Shown: piece after piece, positions 8,101 to 16,792 of the stretch
Position numbering within the stretch: position 1 is the stretch's first letter
Layout of the letters: every line of letters starts with the position of its first letter
IMG/VR virus record: IMGVR_UViG_3300020056_000167
Span: 1-24,067 of that record
DNA length: 24,067 nt
Origin: a virus
Strand: one strand, 5' to 3'
Notes under the pieces: generated by a model
What the model saw: the letters and a program-made list of their open reading frames with translations, nothing else
Database searches by the model: none
Told to the model about the DNA's origin: nothing
Made by a program: the position numbers and the translations under genes

Positions 8101-8648
8101 GTATTTGAAGATGCGATCGCAGTATTCATCTGTGCGGTATTAGAAAAATTAGTGTCTACATATGACTTGAGTGCAGTGTTTGATGATGCGATCGCAGTAT
8201 TCATTTGAGCTGTGTTAGAATAATCTGCTATATCCGTATCAGTGACATAGCTACTCAGATCTAAACTTCTATTAATCCACTCAGAACCAGAACTGCTATA
8301 AACAAGATAATCACCATTTGAAAGAGATGTAAGATTGGTATCGGTTAGACCATCAACACTACTCACAAGCGAGAGTGTTTCGTTTTCCCAATTACCAGTA
8401 TTTGCATTATATTGTAATACCTGATCAGAAACAACATTTGCAATAGAAATATCTGATAACGTGTTGATACCGGTATTACTGATCGTAGTTGAAATTTTAG
8501 TATCAGTTTCTTTAGATGTCAGAATATCTGTATTAGCAACAGTATTCGCTGCCCTACGAGTATTAATTTCTTTCGCTGTCTTATTCGTATTTTGAACAAG
8601 ACGCTTTGAAATATTATCAAAAAGGAAACTACGTGTACGTCTTGCCAT
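5109..8648 (-). CDS. Fibre D: tail fibre with C-terminal S74 autoprocessing chaperone (1179 aa)
   Basis: The N-terminal 100 residues are helical and Asn/Thr rich (MARRTRSFLFDNISKR). They are followed by SSNTALKSYVD-type repeats, three tandem FSGAYADLTGKPSL units, three copies of IPTNNNQLTNGAGYIT and three GLDADxLDG elements, all common phage fibre modules. The C-terminus has the peptidase S74 / endosialidase intramolecular chaperone signature: SDERLK at 1065-1070, then GFYYV, QQVGVSAQKVQAVLPEAV, LTVDYAKMVPLLIEAI and a coiled coil (KEQQKQIEELKEKIK). In this family Ser (1065) and Lys (1070) drive self-cleavage just before the Ser, releasing the chaperone after trimerisation. The last 115 residues are therefore probably absent from the virion. 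The gene is coupled to neighbours at both ends (TAATG, ATGA). Confidence 0.9.
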   Translation of the reverse strand: MARRTRSFLFDNISKRLVQNTNKTAKEINTRRAANTVANTDILTSKETDTKISTTISNTGINTLSDISIANVVSDQVLQYNANTGNWENETLSLVSSVDGLTDTNLTSLSNGDYLVYSSSGSEWINRSLDLSSYVTDTDIADYSNTAQMNTAIASSNTALKSYVDTNFSNTAQMNTAIASSNTAMKNYVDAEVAGVVNSAPSTLDTLNELAEALGDDPDFATTTATNIGTKLAKSSNLSDLANAATARTNLGLGTAATTASTDYATSAQGTKADTAHGWGNHASAGYGTSNFSGAYADLTGKPSLFSGAYADLTGKPSLFSGAYADLTGKPTIPTNNNQLTNGAGYITTTSANNSLVQLGAIQLYNNEKTTYTAAQGLLIYDQAGDNCLNIYNANLSRWVKIWDDSNDGASSGLDADLLDGQHGSYYSNYNNLSNKPTIPTNNNQLTNGAGYITSTVSGDIDIVGDVKAAGQIRATGWWNTNSSDRSGYAVEIGWSAGEGYLLSYSRTAGAYGAMNYTATSHDFYSGNVRLKAGKYIDLETSAGSVRGYIQATDTNDQHLIIATSGGEDIAFKDGGLSGDSNLIIRGDGNVWVRGSILNGTMAYSQLTGTPTIPTNNNQLTNGAGYITNGANYNVNNAWLRENGDNANVKLYGNSRQMAFRTDGTSEYSTGVGGYPFVWMYGSNASGARKMYLTTGGNLGITGTMTTGGNVNVPSDTGPATSGAWIRNTTAYGYIQIGPANTGHAHIYTDRSNFYFNKTNIQANGNAMWHAGNDGSGSGLDADTLDGLQLNSSTTNNQANAVVRTQANGYIHAGWINSVSGSSGTANRLTRITASYDAYLRYLTVKDFKVQIGESYKNDFSRSVDYTTDSNYWVGSFGKNGYNANQTFHAGSGFFDIWSGSNYPSGTSHIHGFNALHYTVGSISGNTGNAYGWQMAAQYNQDSGPWWRRCSAGSFTSWRKIWHDSNDGSGSGLDADLLDGYHLTTTDRNNQANRVVRTQANGRIYGGQFYANDWFRAESTSGLYFQSYGGGWNMTDTSWIRAYNGKAIYATNTIATSANICAYYSDERLKTITGHIDNALDKVLSLDGFYYVENELAKELGYNNDKQQVGVSAQKVQAVLPEAVELAPVDYETGEHDGIITSKSGENYLTVDYAKMVPLLIEAIKEQQKQIEELKEKIK
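6765..7652 (-). repeat. Three dispersed 48-bp repeats encoding IPTNNNQLTNGAGYIT
   Basis: Copies lie at 6765-6812, 7287-7334 and 7605-7652 within fibre D. All give the same 16-residue peptide, usually after (K/T)PT, with only a few synonymous base changes. Such repeats are typical of fibre shafts and are likely sites of recombination. Confidence 0.75.
7657..7775 (-). repeat. Three tandem 42-bp repeats in fibre D
   Basis: The units start at 7657, 7699 and 7741, exactly 42 bp apart, and encode FSGAYADLTGKPSL or a near variant (14 aa). Copies are almost identical at DNA level, which suggests recent duplication or conversion. The frame is kept. Confidence 0.85.
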
Positions 8649-9118
8649 TAGGGAATAACCTCGATTGTATTGACAACTGCTGTCCAGTTAACTGTTTTAC
8701 TCGTTGCTCCAGTGCAATATATATTGAGTGTATCATTTGTGTCATCAGCTCGTATATCAACCGACCAATTTAAATCATCAGCGGCAACCGCAATCTCGTA
8801 AATATCTCCAACGTCGTCTGTTGTACCGTTATGATTATCGGCGCAACCTTTTAAATGCCATGATGCACTTTCTCCATTTGAACATGCAACAATCGAAGCC
8901 TCAAAGAAAAGAGTAGAATTGGCCGTCACTGGAACACGACCAGTAGAACTGTGGATCAGATAAATTTCTGTCTCTGTACCATTCGTTGTTTGACCATGAG
9001 CCACGTAGCGATTCATCTGGTAACTGTCAGTACCATGTACAAACGAATTGGCAACCGCGACGTTAGTCAGATTAACATCGTTACCAAATGAGTTGCCTGT
9101 GAGTTTAGTGATTGCCAC
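8648..9118 (-). CDS. Small virion-type protein (156 aa) before fibre D
   Basis: It starts with GTG at 9118, with AGGA 7 nt upstream. The stop overlaps the fibre D start as TAATG. The N-terminus (MAITKLTGNSFGNDVNLTNV) resembles short attachment segments of phage structural proteins. The body is beta-rich with two Cys pairs (ACSN/GCADN and IYC) and acidic patches (ADNHNGTTDDVGD, DIRADDTND). No enzyme motif, signal peptide or TM segment is visible. The tight coupling to fibre D suggests a trimeric collar, adaptor or tip partner for that fibre; this is inference. Confidence 0.65.
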   Translation of the reverse strand: MAITKLTGNSFGNDVNLTNVAVANSFVHGTDSYQMNRYVAHGQTTNGTETEIYLIHSSTGRVPVTANSTLFFEASIVACSNGESASWHLKGCADNHNGTTDDVGDIYEIAVAADDLNWSVDIRADDTNDTLNIYCTGATSKTVNWTAVVNTIEVIP

Positions 9119-9127
9119 TGTTTATTC

Positions 9128-9325
9128 CTATGCTGTGTTTGCTTCGGGTGGAATAGGAGGTACAAAAGTTTCTTCTTCGTCTTGAGGAATATTATTTCCA
9201 GTTGCTTCCCATTCACTACCGTTGAATTGGAATTCATAATTTTGTAACCATGCTATATCTCCAGTATTTGCTTCTGGAAAAATAAACGTATTCATCTGTA
9301 TTGTTAAATCATCTATATTCGACAT
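9128..9325 (-). CDS. Small partner protein (65 aa) between fibres C and D
   Basis: The ATG at 9325 lies 2 nt after the fibre C stop, with AGGA 11 nt upstream. The protein is acidic, with WLQNYEFQFNGSEWEATGNN in the middle, then a Glu/Pro stretch (QDEEETFVPPIPPE), ending in EANTA. No domain was recognised. The stop context TAGGAATAAACA is the same as after fibre B. It sits where the other small partner genes sit, between two large fibres. Confidence 0.6.
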   Translation of the reverse strand: MSNIDDLTIQMNTFIFPEANTGDIAWLQNYEFQFNGSEWEATGNNIPQDEEETFVPPIPPEANTA

Positions 9326-9327
9326 AA

Positions 9328-12300
9328 TTAATAATATCCTGTAGCCGAAGAATGCTGCGCGGTAGCTGTTACTCTTCTTTCTCTAAAATCATAACCGCCC
9401 CATTGATCCCAATCTATAATAATTTGGCAATATGCTGCTAGCATATATGCTACCAAAACAACGTAACCGTCACTCGAAACATACGAACTCTGCGTTATAC
9501 TCCATCCTGTGTCGTTGTGCACAGTTTGATTGGGTAAAGAACCATTCCAATTGTGCCAACCAACCATGCCGCTACCAACTGCATTTGACCCAGTGTAACA
9601 ATATCCTCTATATCTAAAGAGAGACATTGTATATTCAGTATTACCAGTCGGCGAGCCACCGGCCCATAAGTTGGTTTTCATATGTAAATATGAAGCTGAA
9701 TTACTATATGGGCCTGAATAAGTAAACCATCCTAAAATACATCTTGGTTCAGAACTCGAATGCGATCCTTGTGTCCTGCCATGTATTAATGGGCCGAATG
9801 TTTGTGTAACAACTCCTGAACTTGTTACGCCAGTTTTTACACTATTTGTTCCAACTGCAAAATGTCCTGTTCCGTCCCCACCTATAAAAGATGTAGTGTT
9901 TGAAGTACCTCTAATTGCAACTGGTGTTGAAAGACCAGGATAACTAGAGTTATATTCATTACTGGTAAAAGTTCCTACGTATAGATTATTTTTAAAAAAA
10001 CCATATGGATTAGTACCATCAGAAAGTAACATATTAATTGATTTAACGCCACTAGAACTGTTACGATGCCCGAAAGCCCAAAAATAACCACTTCCATCTG
10101 ACTCCCACGAATCCACTCTGTAATAAGGATATTGCACAGGCATTTGGTCGGAGCCAATCCATATTGATGAATAATTACCGTCATCGGTTAATTTAAATCC
10201 TCCAGCTGAAGTCACATCAAGTAATTTAGAAGGTGCTGCGGTGCCAATTCCTACACTACCGTCACTTTTAATTGTGAATCGTGTAGCATCAGAGCCCCCG
10301 CTCGGATGACAATTAATATACATGTGCCCATCATTATAAGAATAGAATGTCCAACTTGATGCACCAGTATTATTTAATTCTAAATGTTCTGTATTTCCAG
10401 CAAACGAGGTTCTTATAGGTTTATAAGAAGTAAAACCTGAACTATTATGAAATTGAGCTACTTGTGTAGGAGTAAATGCACCGTCGTATGTTAATGATTG
10501 CGCTGCATCTGCAAATAAGTTAATAACACCATATGACAATTCCATTGCTGAGGGTGCCCATGTACCTGTATATGCCCCCAAATAACCGTTATTTGTTGTT
10601 TGTGAACCTTTTAAAGCTTGACCAAAAGTTAAACGCCCTCCATTTCGCGAAGTCCATATATTACCAAGCGATCGAGTAGAACTGCTATGCCAACTAATTT
10701 GTGTACTACCTGAAGAGTCTGCGCCCAAATCTAATGTACTGCGCGGAGACCTAGTACCAATACCCAAATTGCCAGAAGAGGTCAACGCTAATCGATATTG
10801 TGATGTTGGTGCATCAGCATAAAATTCTAATCCATTAGATGTAGAACCCATTTGCCAACTGCCATTTGTATCGGCAAGTTGAATCCAACCGCCACTAGAA
10901 CCGCTTGCAAATCTAGATATAATACCAGAAGTTGGAACAAGTCTATAGACTTCTAAAGGATATGAGGGAGACTGATCACCAATCCCCACGTTGCCGTCAT
11001 TGCGAACTGTAAAAAGCTCGGTTGTATTATTATGTACACTAAATATCGATACGTCTGCAACGCCAGTGCCTCTACCAGTCGCCTGTACTTTTAACGCTAC
11101 ACCTTCAGTTACGTTCGGTCCGCTATTGTTTATATAAACAGTGGGAGTCGAGCCCGTGTCTTTGTTAACGGTTAAAATACTAGAAGGACTCGAATTTCCA
11201 ATACCAACTCTACCAACGCTATCGATAACAATATTATGATCTGTATGATTCGTCCAAAAATGCATACGATCGTTAGCATGTCTATATTCGATAATTCCTT
11301 GATACGTGGCTGATCCAGTATTTGAATCGGCAAAATATAAACTTGTTCTTGCTGTGTTATCTGTAGTTGCAATAGTAATTCCAGCATTCGAATCATCTTC
11401 AACAACTAAATTATCTGCGTAGCTATTGTAAGCACTAGTCGTACCAATTTGTACTCTGCCGGCACTATCGATACGCATACGTTCTGAGCCGTTTGTATGC
11501 GCATGAAGGAAATTGCTAGTTTTGTTACCTCCCCAGAGATTTCCACCATAACCCGTTGTATCGCCTATAGACCAATAAGCCGTATCTGTATACAAATAAG
11601 CATCTATAGACCCGCTATGTCCAGAAAACCTAACTGGATTAAAACTAGAAGCAATTGCTTGTATATCTAGGGTATAAGATGGAGTAATGCCAATACCAAC
11701 TCTTCCTTCTTCGTCGATCCGCATCCGTTCATTAGAAACGCCTGTACTATCAGTATGGAAAGTTAAATAAGTGTTTGCTGATGTTCCGATCGCTGTGTGA
11801 GTGCTAGCGCTATATGCAAAGAAATCCCAATCATTTGTGCCGCTATCGCGACCCATCAATAATTGTCCACCAGTGGTACTTCTGATATTCAGCGTACTAT
11901 AATTGTTCGATAAAAATGGATCAAAACCCATGCCCACATTATTAGCTACAAAGTTAGCGAGGGTAAATGTATTAGCTGATCTGTCGATAGTAGAAGGAGG
12001 CGTGGCAGTGTCGAATGCATCTTCTTCGTAACCATTAAACAAATAATAGTATTCGTTGCTGGCGTCTCTGAAGAATCCTGTGTGAAGTGCAGTAGTCCCA
12101 CCATCATTTGAATAGTGACCTACAAAACCGATATCGATTGTGTCTGAAATCTCGTTATTAGTAGCGAGCTGAATGAGCGAGTCTTCAACTTTTAATTCGT
12201 TAGCGGCAATGGTAGTTGTATTACCATTGACGATAAAGTCGCCGCCAATTGTCAAGTCATTTACAATAGTGACATCATCGGGCAATCGAGCGAGAGGAAT

Positions 12301-12837
12301 TGTACCTGTTGTGAGCTCGCTAGCATTAAGACTCGTGACTAAAGCGCCGTTACCTGTCATCACTCCAGTTGTGACAACATTACCCATTGAAATATGAGTA
12401 GCATTAGCAGTAATCGAATGATCACCAAGTTCGATAGATGAACCTGAAAGATAGATGTCTCTGAACCGTAGGTCAGACGTACCTAGATCGTATGTTACGT
12501 TTGCTGTTGGTACAAGATGACCATCAGTCGTAATCGTCAATACTTTCTGAGTAGCTTTATCTTCAATACCAGGTGATTCTGCAGAAGAGAATGTACGACC
12601 GATATGTAGGATATAACAGTCATCAGTTGATTCGAGATTTGCTGTGAAGGTAATCGTATTGCCTGTTGCAGTGTATGCAACACCTGGTTCTTGCCGCACA
12701 TCATTAACAAAGACAGCGAGATCATTTGCATCGCTAACACCTTTATTTAGAGTATAGCTAACAGAGCCATCACCAGCCACCGACTGTTTAGCTACGCTAG
12801 AAAATTCCTGTGTTGGTGTAACTCCGAGATAAGCCAC
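9328..12837 (-). CDS. Fibre C: large tail fibre with GIGT repeats and a tip domain shared with fibre A (1169 aa)
   Basis: It starts with GTG at 12837, with AAGGA 6 nt upstream. Residues 1-100 form the phage fibre N-terminal domain (MAYLGVTPTQEF, then VNDVRQEPGVAYTATGNTITF). Residues about 190-300 are a module shared with fibres A and B (DLTIGGDFIVNGNTTT, IDIGFVGHYSNDGG, TGFFRDASNEYYYLFNG). Next come at least six turns of the ERMRIDxxGRVGIGxxxP shaft repeat. The C-terminal 120 residues from 1050 (YLHMKTNLWA ... SSYVSSDGYVVLVAY) match the tip of fibre A in pattern, so this is likely a receptor-binding end. There is no S74 chaperone. A major host-range determinant is likely; the receptor is unknown. 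Confidence 0.85.
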   Translation of the reverse strand: MAYLGVTPTQEFSSVAKQSVAGDGSVSYTLNKGVSDANDLAVFVNDVRQEPGVAYTATGNTITFTANLESTDDCYILHIGRTFSSAESPGIEDKATQKVLTITTDGHLVPTANVTYDLGTSDLRFRDIYLSGSSIELGDHSITANATHISMGNVVTTGVMTGNGALVTSLNASELTTGTIPLARLPDDVTIVNDLTIGGDFIVNGNTTTIAANELKVEDSLIQLATNNEISDTIDIGFVGHYSNDGGTTALHTGFFRDASNEYYYLFNGYEEDAFDTATPPSTIDRSANTFTLANFVANNVGMGFDPFLSNNYSTLNIRSTTGGQLLMGRDSGTNDWDFFAYSASTHTAIGTSANTYLTFHTDSTGVSNERMRIDEEGRVGIGITPSYTLDIQAIASSFNPVRFSGHSGSIDAYLYTDTAYWSIGDTTGYGGNLWGGNKTSNFLHAHTNGSERMRIDSAGRVQIGTTSAYNSYADNLVVEDDSNAGITIATTDNTARTSLYFADSNTGSATYQGIIEYRHANDRMHFWTNHTDHNIVIDSVGRVGIGNSSPSSILTVNKDTGSTPTVYINNSGPNVTEGVALKVQATGRGTGVADVSIFSVHNNTTELFTVRNDGNVGIGDQSPSYPLEVYRLVPTSGIISRFASGSSGGWIQLADTNGSWQMGSTSNGLEFYADAPTSQYRLALTSSGNLGIGTRSPRSTLDLGADSSGSTQISWHSSSTRSLGNIWTSRNGGRLTFGQALKGSQTTNNGYLGAYTGTWAPSAMELSYGVINLFADAAQSLTYDGAFTPTQVAQFHNSSGFTSYKPIRTSFAGNTEHLELNNTGASSWTFYSYNDGHMYINCHPSGGSDATRFTIKSDGSVGIGTAAPSKLLDVTSAGGFKLTDDGNYSSIWIGSDQMPVQYPYYRVDSWESDGSGYFWAFGHRNSSSGVKSINMLLSDGTNPYGFFKNNLYVGTFTSNEYNSSYPGLSTPVAIRGTSNTTSFIGGDGTGHFAVGTNSVKTGVTSSGVVTQTFGPLIHGRTQGSHSSSEPRCILGWFTYSGPYSNSASYLHMKTNLWAGGSPTGNTEYTMSLFRYRGYCYTGSNAVGSGMVGWHNWNGSLPNQTVHNDTGWSITQSSYVSSDGYVVLVAYMLAAYCQIIIDWDQWGGYDFRERRVTATAQHSSATGYY

Positions 12838-12858
12838 TGACTATCCTTCTTTTTGTTT

Positions 12859-12866
12859 TATTTATG
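12859..12866 (-). promoter_or_regulatory. Late-promoter-like CATAAATA before fibre C
   Basis: It differs by one base from the T4 late octamer and includes the TAA stop of the upstream 84-aa gene. It is followed by an A-rich leader and GAAGGATA before the fibre C GTG. The same arrangement precedes fibre B. Confidence 0.4.
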
Positions 12867-13116
12867 CAGTGTTTGCTGACGCTATACTAGCTTCGTATGC
12901 TGCAATAACTTCGTCTGTATGTACTATTGCACAAATTGCTTGTACTTCAGCTGATTGGCTTGATGTGTCCATACCGGGATGCACCACGTGTCTATGAAAT
13001 GTACGACTAATTTCTACGCCATCTCGTTCAATTACAGTAGCTGTACGAACTTGTACATTTTTTAAAGCTCCTATAATTTCAATTTTATCTTCTTCGATTC
13101 TTTCTGTTAATGCCAT
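12862..13116 (-). CDS. Small fibre-partner protein (84 aa)
   Basis: The ATG at 13116 has AGGA 7 nt upstream, in the leader TAGGAATAAACA that is repeated before the GTG at 9118. The sequence (MALTERIEEDKIEIIGALKNVQVRTATVIERDGVEISRTFHRHVVHPG) is of a type I recall next to tail fibres in marine phages: a small beta protein with an SRTFHRHVVHPG segment. It ends in a helix (TDEVIAAYEASIASANTA). It is located between fibres B and C. The role is unknown; tail-fibre partner or assembly factor is a guess. Confidence 0.65.
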   Translation of the reverse strand: MALTERIEEDKIEIIGALKNVQVRTATVIERDGVEISRTFHRHVVHPGMDTSSQSAEVQAICAIVHTDEVIAAYEASIASANTA

Positions 13117-13125
13117 TGTTTATTC

Positions 13126-16100
13126 CTATGAATCTGTAAAATATGTAAACATACCACGTATTTGTTTTCCAGCAGCTAATCCATATTGAGTTTGGCCAAT
13201 TCTTAAATTCCATACGTTAGCAGCTTGAACTAAAATTCCTATCGTTTCACCTGAAACATGTGTTTGATAACCAACAACTCCTCCTGATTCTCCATTTGGA
13301 GTAAACGGTAAACCAGTTATATCTCCGCTACAAGTAGTAGCGGCAGATAAATAAAATCGGCATGTCACTTGTCTGCCAATTTTTGTATATGTAGCACTAT
13401 TAACGGTCACTGTACCCGAAATACTGAACGCTGGAGTGAATGTCCCTTCCTCGTAATCATCTAGCTCATTGGCGGCGGCTGTATTATTATTAAATTTAAT
13501 ACCACCTTTAATTATAAGATCTCCAGCAGTCTCAAGGCGCATTGAAGAAGTCGAAAAATTTGTTCCATTATACCAATACCATTCCATTGCATCTTGCGAA
13601 CTGCCAGTATTTGGTCCTCTATAACTTTGATGCCAGAATCTCATACTATTAGTATTATCACCATCCGCATCAAAACTACCTAAATTTAAATTGGAATATC
13701 CTTTTCCAATATGCATAGCACCTATTGTTATTTGACCACCACCAGTTGATCCGGTGCCAGGATTAGTGCCGCCAACAGATAACATATGATAATCCGATCT
13801 ACCGTTTGATCCGTTGCTTTTACTAGTATCAGCACTTGTTATTTGGAGTCGACTGTCTGGATCAGTAACGCCAATCCCCACGTTGCCGCTAGAGTCGATG
13901 CGCATTCGCTCTGCGGGCGTACTATTAGATGGCCTGGTTTGGAAAGTAAGAGCACCTGCGTAATTAGTATTATCTGTGTTTTCTTTTATTCCACTGATAA
14001 GAGCTAATGTTGTTACCGAGCCTGCTGAAGTATATTTGCCTCCAAACAGAATACCAGAACCAGCATTTCCAGCATCATTATAATTTGCATCACCATATAG
14101 GAAGACGGTTGCAGGTCCATCGAATCCTGTATATGAGGGTCCAAACACCTCTAAGCCAACATCAGTAGGAGTTCTGCCAATCCCTACTTTGCCATCAGCG
14201 GTAATACGCATACGTTCGCTACTATTTCCATTTGTATGGAAAGTTAATGCATGGTTTGTAAGCGTTGCAATGCCTAATGTACTAGCTGAATCGTCCCATA
14301 CAAATCCAATATCTCGTACACCGTTTTGAGAACTAAATCTACCTAATACTTGATCACTCGAAGCAGGCGCGCCTACATCTACGTCGAGAATATATGTAGC
14401 GTTAGTATTACCAATCCCCACGTTGCCGTCGGCCTTGATACGCATACGTTCCGCTGAGGTATTTCCTGTAAAGAATTTTATAGATCGACTATTAACTCCT
14501 GGCCTAGACTGAAGCACAAGATCGCCAGAGCTAAAGTCAGTGACATTAGCAGCTGCTGAAAAAACACCTCCTAATCCTGCAGTAGGAACACCCGCACTTA
14601 AATCGTAGCGAGCGACAACAAAACCTTGATTGTCTATTCCAAATGTTATATTAGAATCCGGAGCCCCCGTACCAATATTAACTCCACCATCAGCGATACG
14701 CATGCGTTCTGTTCTATCGGTCGTAAAAATAATATCGTCTGGGCCGTCTGCGGCTACGTATAAATCGTAACCTGAAGTAGAAACGATTTGCGGCATTCCA
14801 GTTGCAGCACCGGGATTTGTTCTTGTACTACCTGCGCCTCGTATTATTAATTGATTGGCAGAGTCGTTTTTAATTACAAGACCGGTCCCTGTGCTTGCGC
14901 CAGATTCTTCAATTAAAATATTTCCGTCATAGACATGAAGTAGTTCTACAGGACTATTATTACCAATACCAACTCTGCCACTAGAGTCGATGCGCATGCG
15001 CTCTACTGGGTCAGAGCTAACACCATTTGTTAAAAATGCAAGGTTTGTGGGGTTTCCTGATCCGCCGCTAATTGCCTGAATAGCTGACCATCTAGCGGTT
15101 GAACCAATATCATTATCATATGGTGTAGGAGCAAGTCGAATTTCAACTGTTGTTCCTGCTATACTTGAATTATTCTGAAGATTTAGGTGTGTTGCAGTTG
15201 CTCCAGCCGATGCAGCATAAATATGAAGTGGGTTTGCAGGGCTCGCAATACCAATACCAACATTCCCACCATTAAAGTAACTATTGCCATTTGAGTGAAG
15301 CAAAACTTTTGCAGTACCTGACGTATCGAAAGTAAATATCCTACCGTCACCGTTAGATGTTTGTTCAACTGACATCATTATTGTGCTGTCTGAATCTTTA
15401 ACAGCAAAAATATTATCGTTAATGTTATTATCACCCTGCACTACAAGTGTGTAATCTGGTGAAGGAGTACCTATACCTACTTTCCCATCTTCTTGAACCC
15501 TAAATAACTCAGTTCCTCCAGATGTTCCTGTACGATCTTTAGCAATTCTAAATGATTCACCAGTATTATTATTGTCACTATCAATGTTTATAAGCAACGT
15601 AGCAGGTACATTGATAATTCCATTATGTGTTCCGTCATCGTCTAGCTCTAAAACACCTTCTCGTGACGATAGTTTTGTTGCTGAAATGATTCCAACATTT
15701 AAATCAGCCAATGCAAAATTATTTGCAGTGCGATCAATAGTAGTAGCTGAGCTGAGATCGCCTTCTAATCCATTGAACAGATAATATTTTTCATCACTCG
15801 CATCTCTGAAGAAACCAGTATTGAGTACTGTGCTACCATCGTTTGAATAGTTACCTACAAAACCGATATCTACAACATCAGTAGTATCGTTATTGGAAGC
15901 GAGATGAATTAATGGATCTTCAACGTCAAGTGTATTAGCATCAACCGTAACAGTATTACCAGTTACAGTCAAGTTACCGGTAACAGTCAGATCTTCGAAT
16001 TGATTACTACGATCAATACCTGTTGCAGATGTGATACGACCTGCAGCATCAATAGTGATCTGTGGAATACTTGTTGATGTACCATATGTCGCTGCGCCTA

Positions 16101-16455
16101 CACCTGTATTTGACATCTTCACTGATGTGACAGCGTAGTCTTGTAATTGTGTAGCTCCAACAGTGCTATCAGACGGTCGACCAATATTAAGTGTATCACC
16201 GAGAACAAGAATGTAGTCGATAACATCAACATCTGAATCTAGCGCGGAAGCGAATATGATATTGCTATCTGTAATAGTATAAGCAGTGAGTGGTGCCTGT
16301 GTAACACCATTCACCGATACTATCATATTCTGTGCCGAACCTGGATAATAGTCGAGTGTGTCTTTCGTCAGAGCAAATGTCGCTGTATTAGATACTGTGA
16401 TAGCATCTAATAATATGAAGTTTCCAACTGTTGGTGTTTTTCCGAGAAATGGCAC
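13126..16455 (-). CDS. Fibre B: large tail fibre with GIGT repeats and EEGTFTP-type C-terminus (1109 aa)
   Basis: It starts with GTG at 16455, with AAGGA 6 nt upstream. The N-terminal domain (1-100) is of the VNGVTQAPLTAYTITDSNIIF type. Residues about 155-252 are the module shared with fibres A and C (IDIGFVGNYSNDGSTVL, GFFRDASDEKYYLFNG). The shaft has about seven ERMRIDSSGxVGIGxxxP turns. The C-terminus from about 1002 is the common fibre module EEGTFTP...YTKIGRQV...SGDITGLPF, a tip unrelated to those of fibres A and C. Two Cys lie in the tip (CRFYL, TTCSG). It shares N-terminal and middle parts with its neighbours but not the tip, as expected of recombining fibre genes. Confidence 0.85.
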   Translation of the reverse strand: MPFLGKTPTVGNFILLDAITVSNTATFALTKDTLDYYPGSAQNMIVSVNGVTQAPLTAYTITDSNIIFASALDSDVDVIDYILVLGDTLNIGRPSDSTVGATQLQDYAVTSVKMSNTGVGAATYGTSTSIPQITIDAAGRITSATGIDRSNQFEDLTVTGNLTVTGNTVTVDANTLDVEDPLIHLASNNDTTDVVDIGFVGNYSNDGSTVLNTGFFRDASDEKYYLFNGLEGDLSSATTIDRTANNFALADLNVGIISATKLSSREGVLELDDDGTHNGIINVPATLLINIDSDNNNTGESFRIAKDRTGTSGGTELFRVQEDGKVGIGTPSPDYTLVVQGDNNINDNIFAVKDSDSTIMMSVEQTSNGDGRIFTFDTSGTAKVLLHSNGNSYFNGGNVGIGIASPANPLHIYAASAGATATHLNLQNNSSIAGTTVEIRLAPTPYDNDIGSTARWSAIQAISGGSGNPTNLAFLTNGVSSDPVERMRIDSSGRVGIGNNSPVELLHVYDGNILIEESGASTGTGLVIKNDSANQLIIRGAGSTRTNPGAATGMPQIVSTSGYDLYVAADGPDDIIFTTDRTERMRIADGGVNIGTGAPDSNITFGIDNQGFVVARYDLSAGVPTAGLGGVFSAAANVTDFSSGDLVLQSRPGVNSRSIKFFTGNTSAERMRIKADGNVGIGNTNATYILDVDVGAPASSDQVLGRFSSQNGVRDIGFVWDDSASTLGIATLTNHALTFHTNGNSSERMRITADGKVGIGRTPTDVGLEVFGPSYTGFDGPATVFLYGDANYNDAGNAGSGILFGGKYTSAGSVTTLALISGIKENTDNTNYAGALTFQTRPSNSTPAERMRIDSSGNVGIGVTDPDSRLQITSADTSKSNGSNGRSDYHMLSVGGTNPGTGSTGGGQITIGAMHIGKGYSNLNLGSFDADGDNTNSMRFWHQSYRGPNTGSSQDAMEWYWYNGTNFSTSSMRLETAGDLIIKGGIKFNNNTAAANELDDYEEGTFTPAFSISGTVTVNSATYTKIGRQVTCRFYLSAATTCSGDITGLPFTPNGESGGVVGYQTHVSGETIGILVQAANVWNLRIGQTQYGLAAGKQIRGMFTYFTDS

Positions 16456-16475
16456 GGATTATCCTTCTTTTTAAT

Positions 16476-16483
16476 TATTTATG
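16476..16483 (-). promoter_or_regulatory. Late-promoter-like CATAAATA before fibre B
   Basis: This is a one-base variant of TATAAATA that overlaps the TAA stop of the 103-aa gene. It is followed by an A-rich stretch, AAGAAGGATA and the fibre B GTG, nearly the same spacing and bases as before fibre C. Confidence 0.4.
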
Positions 16484-16790
16484 TGTTCGCAAATAATGCT
16501 TCGAGTTCTGATTCTAATACAGCTTTTCTTTCGTCTGTAACTTTTGGTACTTCATCTTTAATAGATTTAATGTGAAGATAAAAGGATCCGGTTTTAGCTG
16601 CATCACCAAATAATCCTGCATCAATATCTTTATAAAGCATATCTAATTCATTTTCTATTCTACCATACCTAATTTGTCTTTGATGCTCATGAGCATTTAA
16701 TTCAGCAAGACGAATTACAATTTCAGGATCAGGTTCAGGAAGAGGTAAAATTTCTGCGTCATTCACTATATCTATTTCTGTATTACTCAT
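16479..16790 (-). CDS. Small fibre-partner protein (103 aa)
   Basis: The gene starts at the ATG at 16790, just after the fibre A stop. It is acidic at the N-terminus (MSNTEIDIVNDAEILPLPEPDPE), followed by a long helical part with ENELDMLYKDIDAGLFGD, TGSFYLHIKSIKDEVPK and an ending EALFANT. The DMLYKDID...GxFYxxIKxIKDxxPK pattern is one I associate with short proteins beside tail fibres in T4-like marine phages. It has no Cys, no TM and no signal. Role as a fibre hinge or assembly factor is only a guess. Confidence 0.65.
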   Translation of the reverse strand: MSNTEIDIVNDAEILPLPEPDPEIVIRLAELNAHEHQRQIRYGRIENELDMLYKDIDAGLFGDAAKTGSFYLHIKSIKDEVPKVTDERKAVLESELEALFANT

Positions 16791-16792
16791 AA

